Assembly (NCBI GenBank): GCA_019449655.1
Contig: JAHQXD010000001.1
Span: 934,950 to 998,949 of the forward strand
DNA: 64,000 nucleotides
Reading direction: 5' to 3'
Source of the DNA: Ferrigenium straubiae
Lineage (GTDB): Bacteria > Pseudomonadota > Gammaproteobacteria > Burkholderiales > Gallionellaceae
The position numbers and the translations under genes are program-made. A model generated the notes under the pieces. That model was not told the DNA's origin. It saw nothing but the letters and a program-made list of their open reading frames with translations, and did no database searches. Positions 29,621-37,467 of the stretch are shown in pieces. Positions within the stretch are counted from its first letter, which is position 1, and each line of letters starts with the position of its first letter.

Positions 29621-30288
29621 CGAAAAGCAATACCACGCCTGACGAAAACGACCAGCCCGTCGCCCTGACCATCAACGGCCTCGCCGTCAACGCCTCCGCG
29701 GACATGACCCTGGTCGAAGCCGCATGGCATGGCGGCGTGCCGCAGATAACGAGCGTCGGCTGCATGGAAGGGGTGTGTGGCTCCTGCCGTGTCATGTTGC
29801 GGCGTGGCAAGGAGGTGACGGTAAATCTCGCCTGCCAGACTTTCGTCGAGGACGGCATCGAGGTCGTATTCCTGCCGCCCGCATCGGCGCCCCGCCATCA
29901 TTACGAAATCAACGATTTCAAGGATGGCTGGGACATTCATGCACGCTTCCACAAAATTTTTCCCGAAGCATCGCGCTGTCGGCATTGCCACGGCTGCGTG
30001 CAGGCATGCCCCAAGGACATTGCCGTCGAGGACGGTGTCGCACTGGCTGCGGCAGGCCGCTACCGCGAGGCGGGGGAAGTATTTTTTGAATGCGTCATGT
30101 GCGAACTGTGCGACGCCGCCTGCCCGGAACTGATCGCCCCGGCTCATGTGGGCCTGTTCAGCCGGCGCGTAACGGCTCATTTTCATCTTCGCCCGCCCAA
30201 CCTGATTCACCGGCTGGAGGAGTTGCGCCAGGAGCGCATGAACACCTGCCGTGAGATGGTGGCAAAAAATGAAAATGACGAGGATTGA
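29617..30288 (+). CDS. Fumarate reductase/succinate dehydrogenase-type iron-sulfur protein
   Basis: 223 aa. The N-terminal [2Fe-2S] domain has Cys49, Cys54, Cys57 and Cys73 (GCMEGVCGSC ... NLACQ). The C-terminal alpha-helical domain has two cluster motifs, CRHCHGCVQACP and CVMCELCDAACP. This is the SdhB/FrdB layout, slightly short. There is no membrane-anchor gene next to it, so the complex is probably soluble. It overlaps korB by 4 bp and lies 6 bp before the flavoprotein gene. It should pass electrons between the FAD subunit, the NuoF-like subunit and possibly KorAB; this wiring is inferred from gene order. Confidence 0.85.
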   Translation: MTKSNTTPDENDQPVALTINGLAVNASADMTLVEAAWHGGVPQITSVGCMEGVCGSCRVMLRRGKEVTVNLACQTFVEDGIEVVFLPPASAPRHHYEINDFKDGWDIHARFHKIFPEASRCRHCHGCVQACPKDIAVEDGVALAAAGRYREAGEVFFECVMCELCDAACPELIAPAHVGLFSRRVTAHFHLRPPNLIHRLEELRQERMNTCREMVAKNENDED

Positions 30289-30294
30289 TCGAAG

Positions 30295-31887
30295 ATGAGT
30301 AATGGCATCCCTCTGGCCGAAGCGCTGGCTCGCTACCGCGCTGATGCAGATCTCGATCCGCCACCCGAACTGGCCGATATCGACGCGCTGCTCAACACCT
30401 ACCACCCAGACCACCTGCAAGGCAGCGTGGTCAAGCTGGCAGTCGGCCCCAACGCGGGCGACAATTGCCAGCGCGAACTGGCTGGACTCTTGCAGACCGA
30501 GGCATTTATCGACGAAGCCGACCTGGCTGGCGCTCCGGTAACCGATATCGACGTGCTGGTGATCGGCGGCGGCGGTGCAGGCTGCGCAGCGGCGCTGGCA
30601 GCGGCCGAAAACGGTGCGCGCGTCCTGCTGGCCACCAAGCTGCGCCTCGGCGACAGCAATACGGTCATGGCCGAAGGCGGCATTCAGGCCGCCATCGAGC
30701 CTGAAGACTCGATCCAGCGCCATATCCAGGACACCCTGCGCGGCGGCCACAATGTCGGCGACCCTGCGCTGGTCTCCGCCTTGGCCGGGGACGGCCCGGA
30801 GGCGCTGCAATGGCTGATCAACCTCGGCATGCAGCTCGACCAGACACCCAGCGGCGACCTGCATACGCGGCGTGCGGGCGGCATGAGCACTCCTCGCCTC
30901 GTCCATTGTCGTGACTATACCGGCCTGGAAATGATGCGCGTACTGCGCGAGGCCGTCATCCAGCATCACAGCATCGAAGTCTGGGAGCAAAGCCCCGCCG
31001 TCGAACTGCTGTCCAACGAAGTCGGCCAGAAATGCGTCGGCGCGGTGCTCACCTCGCTGCTGGACGGCCGGCCGCGCATCGTGCGCACCCGCTCCGTCAT
31101 CCTGGCAACCGGAGGGCTGGGGCGGCTGCACCTGAACGGTTTCCCGACCTCCAATCATCTCGGCGCAACGGGCGACGGCCTGGTGCTGGCGTACCGTATC
31201 GGCGCACGCCTGTGCGAGCTGGATTCCTTCCAATACCACCCGACTGGCCTGCTGCATCCTGCCCATCTGGCGGGGAAGCTGGTGACCGAAGGCATACGTG
31301 CGGCAGGCGCCCTGCTGATAAATGGCCTCGGACAGCGCTTCATTGATGAACTCCAGCCGCGTGACGTGGTATGCGCCGCCATCCTGCGCGAGTGCAGGGA
31401 GGGACGCGGGGTTCGTGTTGACGACCAGCGCACCGGCGTATGGCTCGACACACCGCGCCTGGAACGCGCCCAACCGGGAGTACTGGAAAAGCAATTTACC
31501 AGCCTGATGACACGCACCCATGTCGCGGGCATCGACCCGCGTCGTGAGCCCCTGCTGGTCCATCCGACCCTGCACTACCAGAACGGCGGCGCGGTCATCG
31601 ATACCAACGGCGCCACCACCGTTCCCGGCCTGTATGCGGTGGGCGAAGTATCGGGAGGCATCCACGGGCGCAACCGCCTCATGGGCAACGCCCTGCTCGA
31701 AATCATCAGCTTCGGCCGCCGCGCCGGCGCGGCGGCTACCGCCGACCGCGACCGCGGCCCGAAGAAGGTCACCCTTGAACACGTGAACCGGATGCGCCGC
31801 GCCCTGACCCTCGCGGGACAGCCCATGACGCAGCGCGCACCGCAGGTATTGCCTGATTATGCAGCAGGAGGCATATGGAACCGCTGA
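30295..31887 (+). CDS. FAD-dependent fumarate reductase/succinate dehydrogenase-like flavoprotein
   Basis: 530 aa. A helical N-terminal extension of about 85 residues precedes the Rossmann motif VIGGGGAGCAAAL (about 90-102). Other FrdA/SdhA/NadB features are SNTVMAEGGIQAA (Asn where SdhA has its FAD-linking His, so FAD is probably non-covalent), FQYHPTGL, ELQPRD with the conserved Arg, and IHGRNRLMGNALLE. The active-site loop that reads TEG-x-RGEG in FrdA reads TEGIRAAG here, so the Glu is absent. It may therefore not be a standard fumarate reductase. Overlaps the NuoF-like gene by 13 bp. Confidence 0.82.
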   Translation: MSNGIPLAEALARYRADADLDPPPELADIDALLNTYHPDHLQGSVVKLAVGPNAGDNCQRELAGLLQTEAFIDEADLAGAPVTDIDVLVIGGGGAGCAAALAAAENGARVLLATKLRLGDSNTVMAEGGIQAAIEPEDSIQRHIQDTLRGGHNVGDPALVSALAGDGPEALQWLINLGMQLDQTPSGDLHTRRAGGMSTPRLVHCRDYTGLEMMRVLREAVIQHHSIEVWEQSPAVELLSNEVGQKCVGAVLTSLLDGRPRIVRTRSVILATGGLGRLHLNGFPTSNHLGATGDGLVLAYRIGARLCELDSFQYHPTGLLHPAHLAGKLVTEGIRAAGALLINGLGQRFIDELQPRDVVCAAILRECREGRGVRVDDQRTGVWLDTPRLERAQPGVLEKQFTSLMTRTHVAGIDPRREPLLVHPTLHYQNGGAVIDTNGATTVPGLYAVGEVSGGIHGRNRLMGNALLEIISFGRRAGAAATADRDRGPKKVTLEHVNRMRRALTLAGQPMTQRAPQVLPDYAAGGIWNR

Positions 31888-33149
31888 TCGTTGAAACGCC
31901 CCACCTCGGGGCGGTCCAGGTGCTACTCCATGCAGACCGGTGCGTCGGTGCAGACATGGCCCGCTGGCGCAGTTCCGGCGGTGGTGTGGCGCTGGCACGC
32001 GCCATAAAGGACCCCGCCGCCGTGCGCGAGGAAGTGAAGCAGGCCGACCTGCGCGGCCTGGGCGGCAGCGGCTTCCCGGCCTGGCGCAAGTGGGAATTTG
32101 TCGCCGCCGAGGCACCGAAGCCGGACAAGTACCTGATCGTGAACGGCAACGAGGACGAGCCCGGCACCTTCAAGGATCGCCTACTGCTCGAGAAAACCCC
32201 CCATCAGGTGATCGAGGGCGCGGTGGTGACGGCGCTGGCGATCGGCGCCAACCGCGTCAGGTTCTACACCAACCCCGACCTGGCTCGCCCGCTGGCCGCG
32301 ATGAAAGCTGCGCTCGAGCAATGGCAGGCCTCCGGCCTGCTGGAACAGGCCTCGGCCGCGCTCGGCATGCCGCTGGAACTCAAGCTGCTGCCCGGCTCCG
32401 GACACTATATCGGCGGCGAGGAAACGGCTGCCATGGAATGGGTCGAGGGGCGCTTCCCCTTCCCGCGCGGCAAGCCGCCCTACCCGGCGCAGTCCGGCGT
32501 GCACGGCTGCCCGACGCTGATCAATAACGTCGAAACCATCAGCAACGTGCCGCAGATCGTGGCACAGGGTGGCGCATGGTTCCGCGCCCTCGGCAAGGCG
32601 CAGGGCAGCGGCACCAAGCTGTATTCCCTGAGCGGCGACGTGCTGCACCCCGGCGTCTACGAGCTGCCGATGGGCACGCCGCTGCGCGAACTCATCTTCG
32701 ATCACGGCGGCGGTCTGCTCTCGGGCAAGCAGCCCAAGGCAGTGTTCACCGGCGGGCCTTCGAGCACCATGCTGACCCCGGTCGACCTCGACGTGGCGAT
32801 GGATTTCGACTCGCTGCGCGCGCGCGGCGCCAACCTCGGCACGGGCGCGATGATCGTCATTTCGGAGGGCACCGGCATCGTCAAGCGGGTGGCCGAGTAC
32901 GAGCGCTTCTTCGCCCATTCCTCGTGCGGCCAATGCAACTCATGCAAGGTCGGCACCGCCAATATGAGCCGTTTGCTCGACCGGATCGACACCGGATGCG
33001 GCACTGCGGCCGATCTCGCCACGCTGAAGAACCTGTGCGCCATGCTGCCCGGCAGCGGCCGCTGCCACCTCGTCAACGGCGCCGTGGCACTGTTCGACAG
33101 TGCCTTCCACCACTTCCCGGAAGAGTTCCGGCAGGCGCTGAAGCACTAG
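31875..33149 (+). CDS. NuoF-like NADH-binding flavoprotein
   Basis: 424 aa, a NuoF/HydB-type subunit. Seen features are LRGLGGSGFPAWRKW (FMN/NADH site), VNGNEDEPGTFKDR, the GHYIGGEETA motif, an SLBB region, and the C-terminal [4Fe-4S] motif SSCGQCNSCKVGT with a further Cys at GSGRCHL. No nuoE or nuoG partner is adjacent. As the last gene of the kor operon, it would give the complex access to NAD(H). Together with the Fe-S and FAD subunits this forms a likely soluble NADH-linked redox module attached to KorAB or to a fumarate-reductase-like enzyme. The wiring is inference. Confidence 0.85.
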   Translation: MEPLIVETPHLGAVQVLLHADRCVGADMARWRSSGGGVALARAIKDPAAVREEVKQADLRGLGGSGFPAWRKWEFVAAEAPKPDKYLIVNGNEDEPGTFKDRLLLEKTPHQVIEGAVVTALAIGANRVRFYTNPDLARPLAAMKAALEQWQASGLLEQASAALGMPLELKLLPGSGHYIGGEETAAMEWVEGRFPFPRGKPPYPAQSGVHGCPTLINNVETISNVPQIVAQGGAWFRALGKAQGSGTKLYSLSGDVLHPGVYELPMGTPLRELIFDHGGGLLSGKQPKAVFTGGPSSTMLTPVDLDVAMDFDSLRARGANLGTGAMIVISEGTGIVKRVAEYERFFAHSSCGQCNSCKVGTANMSRLLDRIDTGCGTAADLATLKNLCAMLPGSGRCHLVNGAVALFDSAFHHFPEEFRQALKH

Positions 33150-33159
33150 AAAATCCGAA

Positions 33160-33217
33160 CCGCGAATAACACGAAGCACGCGAAGAAAAACTTCGTGATC
33201 TTCGTGCACTTCGTGGT
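33160..33217. repeat. Imperfect inverted repeat (cacgaag / cttcgtg type)
   Basis: CACGAAGCACGCGAAG (33170-33185) is nearly complementary to CTTCGTGCACTTCGTG (33200-33215), matching 13 of 16, around a short spacer that itself contains CTTCGTG. It lies in the 140-bp gap between the NuoF-like gene and amrB. It looks like a small dispersed palindromic element that could also act as a transcription end. Confidence 0.5.
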
Positions 33218-33289
33218 GAGGTGCAGCTCCAGGTTGATTCTTTCCCGCGCTTCCCTCATATTGGCGGCATCGCATGTAGGGAGGTTGTC

Positions 33290-34093
33290 ATGCCCGCCAT
33301 CCGTCCCCCTGCCGTCGCAGGCCTGTTCTACCCAGCCGATCCCCGGCAGCTTGCGCATGACGTGCAAGCGCTGCTGGCCGCGGCCAATCCGCACAGCCTG
33401 ATCCCCAAGGCCCTGATCGTGCCGCACGCCGGTTACATCTATTCCGGCCCGATTGCGGCGACCGCCTATGCCACCCTGACTCCTCTCGCCAAGCGCATCC
33501 GCCGCGTGGTTCTGCTCGGCCCCACGCATCGCGTCGCAGTGCGCGGCCTCGCGCTGCCCGGTGCCGATGCCTTCGATACGCCACTCGGTCGAGTGATGCT
33601 GGATGCGGAGGCGGCGCGCAGCACCGCCCGCCTGCCGCAGGTGACCGTGAGCGCCGAGGCGCACGAGCTGGAGCACTCGCTGGAAGTGCAGCTGCCGTTC
33701 CTGCAGAGCGTACTGGCGGACTTCACCCTGCTGCCGCTGGCGGTCGGCATGGCGACGCCAGAGGAGGTCGCCGGGGTGCTGGAAGCGCTGTGGGGCGGCG
33801 AGGAGACGCTGATCGTCATCAGTTCCGACCTGTCGCACTACCTGCCCTATGCCGTCGCCCAGCGCGTGGACAAGGGCACCGTGCAGGCCATCCTCGACCT
33901 GCGCCAGCCTGTCGAACCGGACCAGGCCTGCGGCGGTATCCCGGTCAGCGGCCTTATCGCCGCGGCGCGCCAGCACCGCCTCATGCCGCATCTGCTCGAC
34001 CTGCGAAACTCCGGGGACACCGCGGGGTCTCATGACCATGTGGTGGGCTATGCCGCCCTCGCCTTTACCGAGGAAACGAGACATGCAAAGTGA
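33290..34093 (+). CDS. amrB: AmmeMemoRadiSam system protein B (MEMO1 family)
   Basis: 267 aa from the ATG at 33290, which has AGGGAGG five bases upstream; a longer frame upstream lacks this. MEMO1-family features are RPPAVAGLFYP at the start, LIVPHAGYIYSGPIAA, VLLGPTHRV, and SSDLSHYLPY, with several His that could bind metal. MEMO proteins share a fold with extradiol dioxygenases. The gene starts a three-gene operon with the AMMECR1 and radical SAM genes, overlapping the former by 11 bp. The biochemical function of the triad in bacteria is not known from sequence. Confidence 0.92.
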   Translation: MPAIRPPAVAGLFYPADPRQLAHDVQALLAAANPHSLIPKALIVPHAGYIYSGPIAATAYATLTPLAKRIRRVVLLGPTHRVAVRGLALPGADAFDTPLGRVMLDAEAARSTARLPQVTVSAEAHELEHSLEVQLPFLQSVLADFTLLPLAVGMATPEEVAGVLEALWGGEETLIVISSDLSHYLPYAVAQRVDKGTVQAILDLRQPVEPDQACGGIPVSGLIAAARQHRLMPHLLDLRNSGDTAGSHDHVVGYAALAFTEETRHAK

Positions 34094-34631
34094 ACGTGGA
34101 AAAGTGTTATTGCCGATCGCGCGCGCCGCAATTTCACGCGCCCTGAATATGCCTTGTGCGGTAGACGAAACCGCGCCCTGGCTGTCCGAGCACGGCGCAT
34201 GCTTCGTCACCCTCACGCAGGACGGCGAACTGCGCGGCTGCATCGGCACGCTGCAGGCGCACCGCTCACTGCTCGCCGACGTGAAGGGCAACGCCGTGTC
34301 CGCCGCCATGCACGACCCGCGTTTCATGCCGCTGGATGCCGGAGAACTCGACTTCACCACAGTCGAAATTTCGCTGCTCTCGCCGACCACCGCGATGGAT
34401 GTGCTGGACGAGGCCGATGCGCTGGCGCAGATGCGCCCCGGCGTCGACGGCATCGTCTTCCAGTGCGGACATTACCGCAGCACCTTTTTGCCGCAGGTCT
34501 GGGAACACTTCCCGCAGCCGCGCGATTTTCTCGCGATGCTCAAGCGCAAGGCAGGCCTGCCGGACGATTTCTGGACGAACGAGGTAAGCCTGCTGCGCTA
34601 TACCGTGACCAAGTGGAGCGAGGAGCGCTGA
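34083..34631 (+). CDS. amrA: AmmeMemoRadiSam system protein A (AMMECR1 family)
   Basis: 182 aa from the ATG at 34083 (MQSERGK), overlapping amrB by 11 bp. The conserved AMMECR1 core is ELRGCIGTLQAHR (about residues 52-64). Other family stretches are DPRFMPL, EISLLSP, GVDGIVFQCG and FLPQVWEHFP. The upstream part of the longer frame is a shadow of amrB and is excluded. Members are thought to work with MEMO1 and the radical SAM enzyme; a nucleic-acid-binding or modifying role has been proposed from the fold but is not shown here. Confidence 0.92.
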   Translation: MQSERGKVLLPIARAAISRALNMPCAVDETAPWLSEHGACFVTLTQDGELRGCIGTLQAHRSLLADVKGNAVSAAMHDPRFMPLDAGELDFTTVEISLLSPTTAMDVLDEADALAQMRPGVDGIVFQCGHYRSTFLPQVWEHFPQPRDFLAMLKRKAGLPDDFWTNEVSLLRYTVTKWSEER

Positions 34632-34632
34632 G

Positions 34633-35721
34633 ATGGACGAGCCGATCGGCGTAGACGAGCGGCACCCAACCAAATACTGGCACCGGCTCGAAGACCAGCG
34701 CATCCAGTGCGACCTGTGCCCGCGCGACTGCAAGCTGCACGAGGGGCAGCGCGGCGCGTGCTTCGTGCGCATGCGCGCCGGCGACGAGATCGTGCTCACC
34801 ACCTACGGGCGCAGTTCGGGCTTCTGCGTCGATCCCATCGAGAAGAAGCCGCTCAACCATTTCTATCCCGGCAGCAGCGTGTTCTCCTTCGGCACGGCGG
34901 GCTGCAACCTCGCCTGCAAGTTCTGCCAGAACTGGGACATCTCCAAGTCACGCAGCTTCGACCGCCTGAACGACCAAGCCAGCCCGCAGGACATCGCAAA
35001 GACCGCGCAGCAACTGGGCTGCAAGAGCGTCGCCTTCACCTACAACGACCCGGTGATCTTCGCCGAATACGCGATGGACACCGCCGACGCCTGCCACGCG
35101 CTCGGCATCAAGACCGTCGCGGTCACGGCGGGCTACATCCACGCAGAACCGCGCCGCGAGTTCTTCGCCAAAATGGACGCCGCCAACGTCGATCTCAAGG
35201 GCTTTTCCGACGAGTTCTACGTCAAGCTCTGCGGCGCACACCTGCAGCCGGTGCTGGACACGCTGAAATACCTCTGCCGCGAAACCGATGTGTGGGTGGA
35301 GCTCACAACGCTGCTGATCCCCGGCCACAACGATTCCGCCCACGAGATCGGAAAAATGAGCGAGTGGATCGCCAGGGAGCTCGGCGCGGACGTGCCACTG
35401 CACTTCTCCGCCTTCCACCCGGACTACAAGATGATCGACGTGCCGCCCACGCCGCCGCAGAAGCTCGTGGGGGTGCGGCGCATCGCCATGGCCGCAGGGC
35501 TGCGCTACGTCTACACCGGCAACGTGCACAACCGCGAGGGCGACACCACGTATTGCCCCTCGTGCCACGGCGCACTGATCGAGCGCGACTGGTACGAGAT
35601 CAGGCAATACAGCCTCACGCCCGACGGCCACTGCCCGGACTGCAACGCGAGGATCGCGGGGCACTTCGAGAAATTCACCAAGGCCTTCGGCGCGCGCCGC
35701 ATTCCGATCACGATGTCGTAA
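34633..35721 (+). CDS. amrS: AmmeMemoRadiSam system radical SAM enzyme
   Basis: 362 aa. The radical SAM [4Fe-4S] motif is CNLACKFC with Cys91, Cys95 and Cys98, inside GTAGCNLACKFCQNWDIS. An N-terminal cysteine group CDLCPRDC (residues 26-33) with Cys43, and C-terminal CPSCHGA and CPDCNARI pairs, suggest further metal sites. It lies one base after amrA. It resembles pyruvate formate-lyase activating enzymes in general layout, but the three-gene context identifies it as the AmmeMemoRadiSam type. The substrate is unknown. Confidence 0.93.
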   Translation: MDEPIGVDERHPTKYWHRLEDQRIQCDLCPRDCKLHEGQRGACFVRMRAGDEIVLTTYGRSSGFCVDPIEKKPLNHFYPGSSVFSFGTAGCNLACKFCQNWDISKSRSFDRLNDQASPQDIAKTAQQLGCKSVAFTYNDPVIFAEYAMDTADACHALGIKTVAVTAGYIHAEPRREFFAKMDAANVDLKGFSDEFYVKLCGAHLQPVLDTLKYLCRETDVWVELTTLLIPGHNDSAHEIGKMSEWIARELGADVPLHFSAFHPDYKMIDVPPTPPQKLVGVRRIAMAAGLRYVYTGNVHNREGDTTYCPSCHGALIERDWYEIRQYSLTPDGHCPDCNARIAGHFEKFTKAFGARRIPITMS

Positions 35722-35768
35722 TCTTGTTTAGCGAGTTTCAGGGAAGATCAAAGGCAAAAGGCAAGTGC

Positions 35769-35818
35769 CCACAGATTACGCCGGATTGAATCTGTGTGAA
35801 TCTGCATAATCTGCGGAC
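35769..35818. repeat. Imperfect palindromic element (cagattacgc type), copy 1
   Basis: CAGATTACGC near the left end and GCATAATCTG near the right end are complementary at 9 of 10 bases. The middle contains repeated GAATCTG units. A second element sharing CAGATTACGC and TAATCTG lies at 39034-39112. It sits between amrS and the hydrolase gene. Confidence 0.5.
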
Positions 35819-35855
35819 TACGGTTTTCAGACTTATTTCTTTCAGGAGAGACGCC

Positions 35856-36482
35856 ATGACAACCGCACATATCCCGGCCGACCAGGTCGAACTCGACGGC
35901 GAACTGATCCTGCCGCCATCTACAAAGGGCGTGGTCGCCTTCGCCCACGGCAGCGGCAGCAGCCGCTTCAGCCCGCGCAACACCTATGTCGCCGAAGTGC
36001 TGCAGCAGCAGGGCATAGGCACGCTGCTCTTCGACCTGCTGACGCGCGAGGAAGACCAGGACTACGAGACGCGCTTCGACATCGCGCTGCTCACGCGCCG
36101 CCTGCTCGCCGCCACGGTGTGGCTGCAGGCCAACCCGGCAACGCAATCGCTCAAACTCGGTTATTTCGGCGCGAGCACCGGCGCGGCGGCGGCCTTGCAG
36201 GCCGCGGCGCAGATGGGCGACAAGGTCGCCGCCGTGGTGTCGCGCGGCGGACGCCCCGACCTCGCCGGCGTAGCCGCCCTGGGCAGCGTCACCGCCCCTA
36301 CCCTGCTCATCGTCGGCGCCTCGGACTACGGCGTGATCGAACTGAACCAGCAGGCTCACGCGCTGCTGAACTGCGAGAAAGAACTCGTCCTCATCCCGCA
36401 CGCAACGCATCTCTTCGAGGAGCCCGGCACGCTGCAACAGGCCGCGCGCAACGCGGCCGCGTGGTTCGCGCGCTACCTGTAA
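35856..36482 (+). CDS. Dienelactone hydrolase-family alpha/beta hydrolase
   Basis: 208 aa from the ATG at 35856, preceded by AGGAGAG; the longer frame runs back through the palindromic element. Features are VVAFAHGSGSSRFSPRN near residue 30, the nucleophile elbow GASTGAAAA, an Asp in GASDYGVIE and a His in PHATHLFEEPG. These make a Ser-Asp-His triad. Enzymes of this type are often encoded next to, or fused with, a phosphoribosyltransferase. Such a gene lies at 39127-39753 across the AT-richer insert. Substrate unknown. Confidence 0.82.
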   Translation: MTTAHIPADQVELDGELILPPSTKGVVAFAHGSGSSRFSPRNTYVAEVLQQQGIGTLLFDLLTREEDQDYETRFDIALLTRRLLAATVWLQANPATQSLKLGYFGASTGAAAALQAAAQMGDKVAAVVSRGGRPDLAGVAALGSVTAPTLLIVGASDYGVIELNQQAHALLNCEKELVLIPHATHLFEEPGTLQQAARNAAAWFARYL

Positions 36483-36572
36483 TTCGATCATCCAAGCATC
36501 GGCCTGACTAGGCGCCTTTCGGCATATTGTTAAGCTGGGACTTTGTTGGTAGTGTGCGTCACATAATTTATA

Positions 36573-37416
36573 GTTAGAGCGCATCTACCCCCTCGCATCT
36601 ATACGCTCGATGTCTAAGAGAACGAAACGTAAGAAAGGAAACGCAAGCCAGGCTGCACAAACGCAGCCCGGCGTTGCTAGGCCATCACCATCCAGTACAT
36701 TGAAAAAGTTGTGGCTATGGCTTGGAGCCTCGGGTTTTCTTGTGACTGGTGCCGGTCTTACGTTTGACTACATCAATAGCGAGCTACAGCTTTCTTACTC
36801 TCAACCGTTGGGCTCTGCCTATGAGCTCGTAATGACAAACGTTGGCCCATCTGATCGTGTGATTGAGAAATTCCGCGTAAAACCTCCCCTTGGGCAGCAA
36901 GTAATTTACAAGATCACCCAAGACATCTATGCCAAGTTCGAAAACGGCAAGGTAGTGCTCCCCGGAGGTCCTGACACATACATTCCTGCAGCAGAGTTCA
37001 AAGAGCTCAATGGACAAGTCATCTCTGCCAAGTCGCAACTCAAGTTTCGCCTCCCACCACTATCTGATAGGTCTTGGTTGGAACCAGAAGCCGCGCTAAT
37101 CAGGATTGAATACTCGAGCGTCCAGAAGAATCAGGCACTTCGTGCAATCGAGAAAGCTCTTCGAGCGCTATCCATTAAAGAATCAAGTGCTACGGTTGAC
37201 TTTCTCGTTCTCCAAAACTACTGGACGCCAGTGAAATCTGGGGTTCTGAAAGATGCTATCGATCAGGCATGTAGAGAAAATTCTTCTGTCGCCAAATTTG
37301 AAGTTTGCCGTTCGCGCAGCTAGTCACCCTATGCGCGCTAACCCATCGTTCAACACTGCTTCACTTCGTTCCGCTCGGACTGATCGCCTACGGCGTCCAG
37401 CCGGTTAACTTAAACA
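36573..37416 (+). mobile_element. Integron-type gene-cassette-like unit
   Basis: The unit starts with GTTAGAGCGC (36573-36582) and ends with an attC-like stretch. The R''-like core GCGCGCTAAC (37333-37342) has reverse complement GTTAGCGCGC, matching the start at 9 of 10 bases. This is the expected relation between a cassette's leading core and its own attC. One ORF (36610-37323) fills the unit and stops just before the attC-like region. The base composition is clearly more AT-rich than the neighbours. No integrase gene is in the window, and the right-hand R' core is degenerate, so it may be a fossil. Confidence 0.5.
36610..37323 (+). CDS. Hypothetical protein with one membrane segment (cassette ORF)
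   Basis: 237 aa. A Lys/Arg-rich N-terminus (MSKRTKRKKG) and a Pro/Ser linker precede one membrane helix at about residues 32-52 (LKKLWLWLGASGFLVTGAGL). The remaining soluble domain has mixed beta and helix character and two Cys near the end. No family is recognised. The orientation suggests a cytoplasmic N-terminus and an external C-terminal domain, but this is uncertain. Codon use and composition differ from the flanking genes, and it is framed by cassette-like ends, so it was probably acquired by transfer. Confidence 0.65.
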   Translation: MSKRTKRKKGNASQAAQTQPGVARPSPSSTLKKLWLWLGASGFLVTGAGLTFDYINSELQLSYSQPLGSAYELVMTNVGPSDRVIEKFRVKPPLGQQVIYKITQDIYAKFENGKVVLPGGPDTYIPAAEFKELNGQVISAKSQLKFRLPPLSDRSWLEPEAALIRIEYSSVQKNQALRAIEKALRALSIKESSATVDFLVLQNYWTPVKSGVLKDAIDQACRENSSVAKFEVCRSRS

Positions 37417-37424
37417 TTCTGCGT
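37333..37424 (+). repeat. attC-like recombination site (degenerate)
   Basis: In order this shows R''-like GCGCGCTAAC, L''-like TCGTTCAAC (37346-37354), a central imperfectly paired region, and L'-like GGTTAACTTAAAC (37403-37415). The place where R' (G-TTRRRY) should follow reads ATTCTGC, which fits poorly. Spacing and content resemble the 59-base-element/attC plan. It lies between the two AT-richer ORFs. Confidence 0.45.
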
Positions 37425-37467
37425 CATGACGTAGCTGTATTTTTCATACGGGAGTCGAAAAATATTT

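Noticed and set aside
29581-32115. An 844-codon minus-strand frame opposite the Fe-S and flavoprotein genes
   Set aside because: Antisense to two genes with clear cofactor motifs and tight operon spacing; no protein features of its own.
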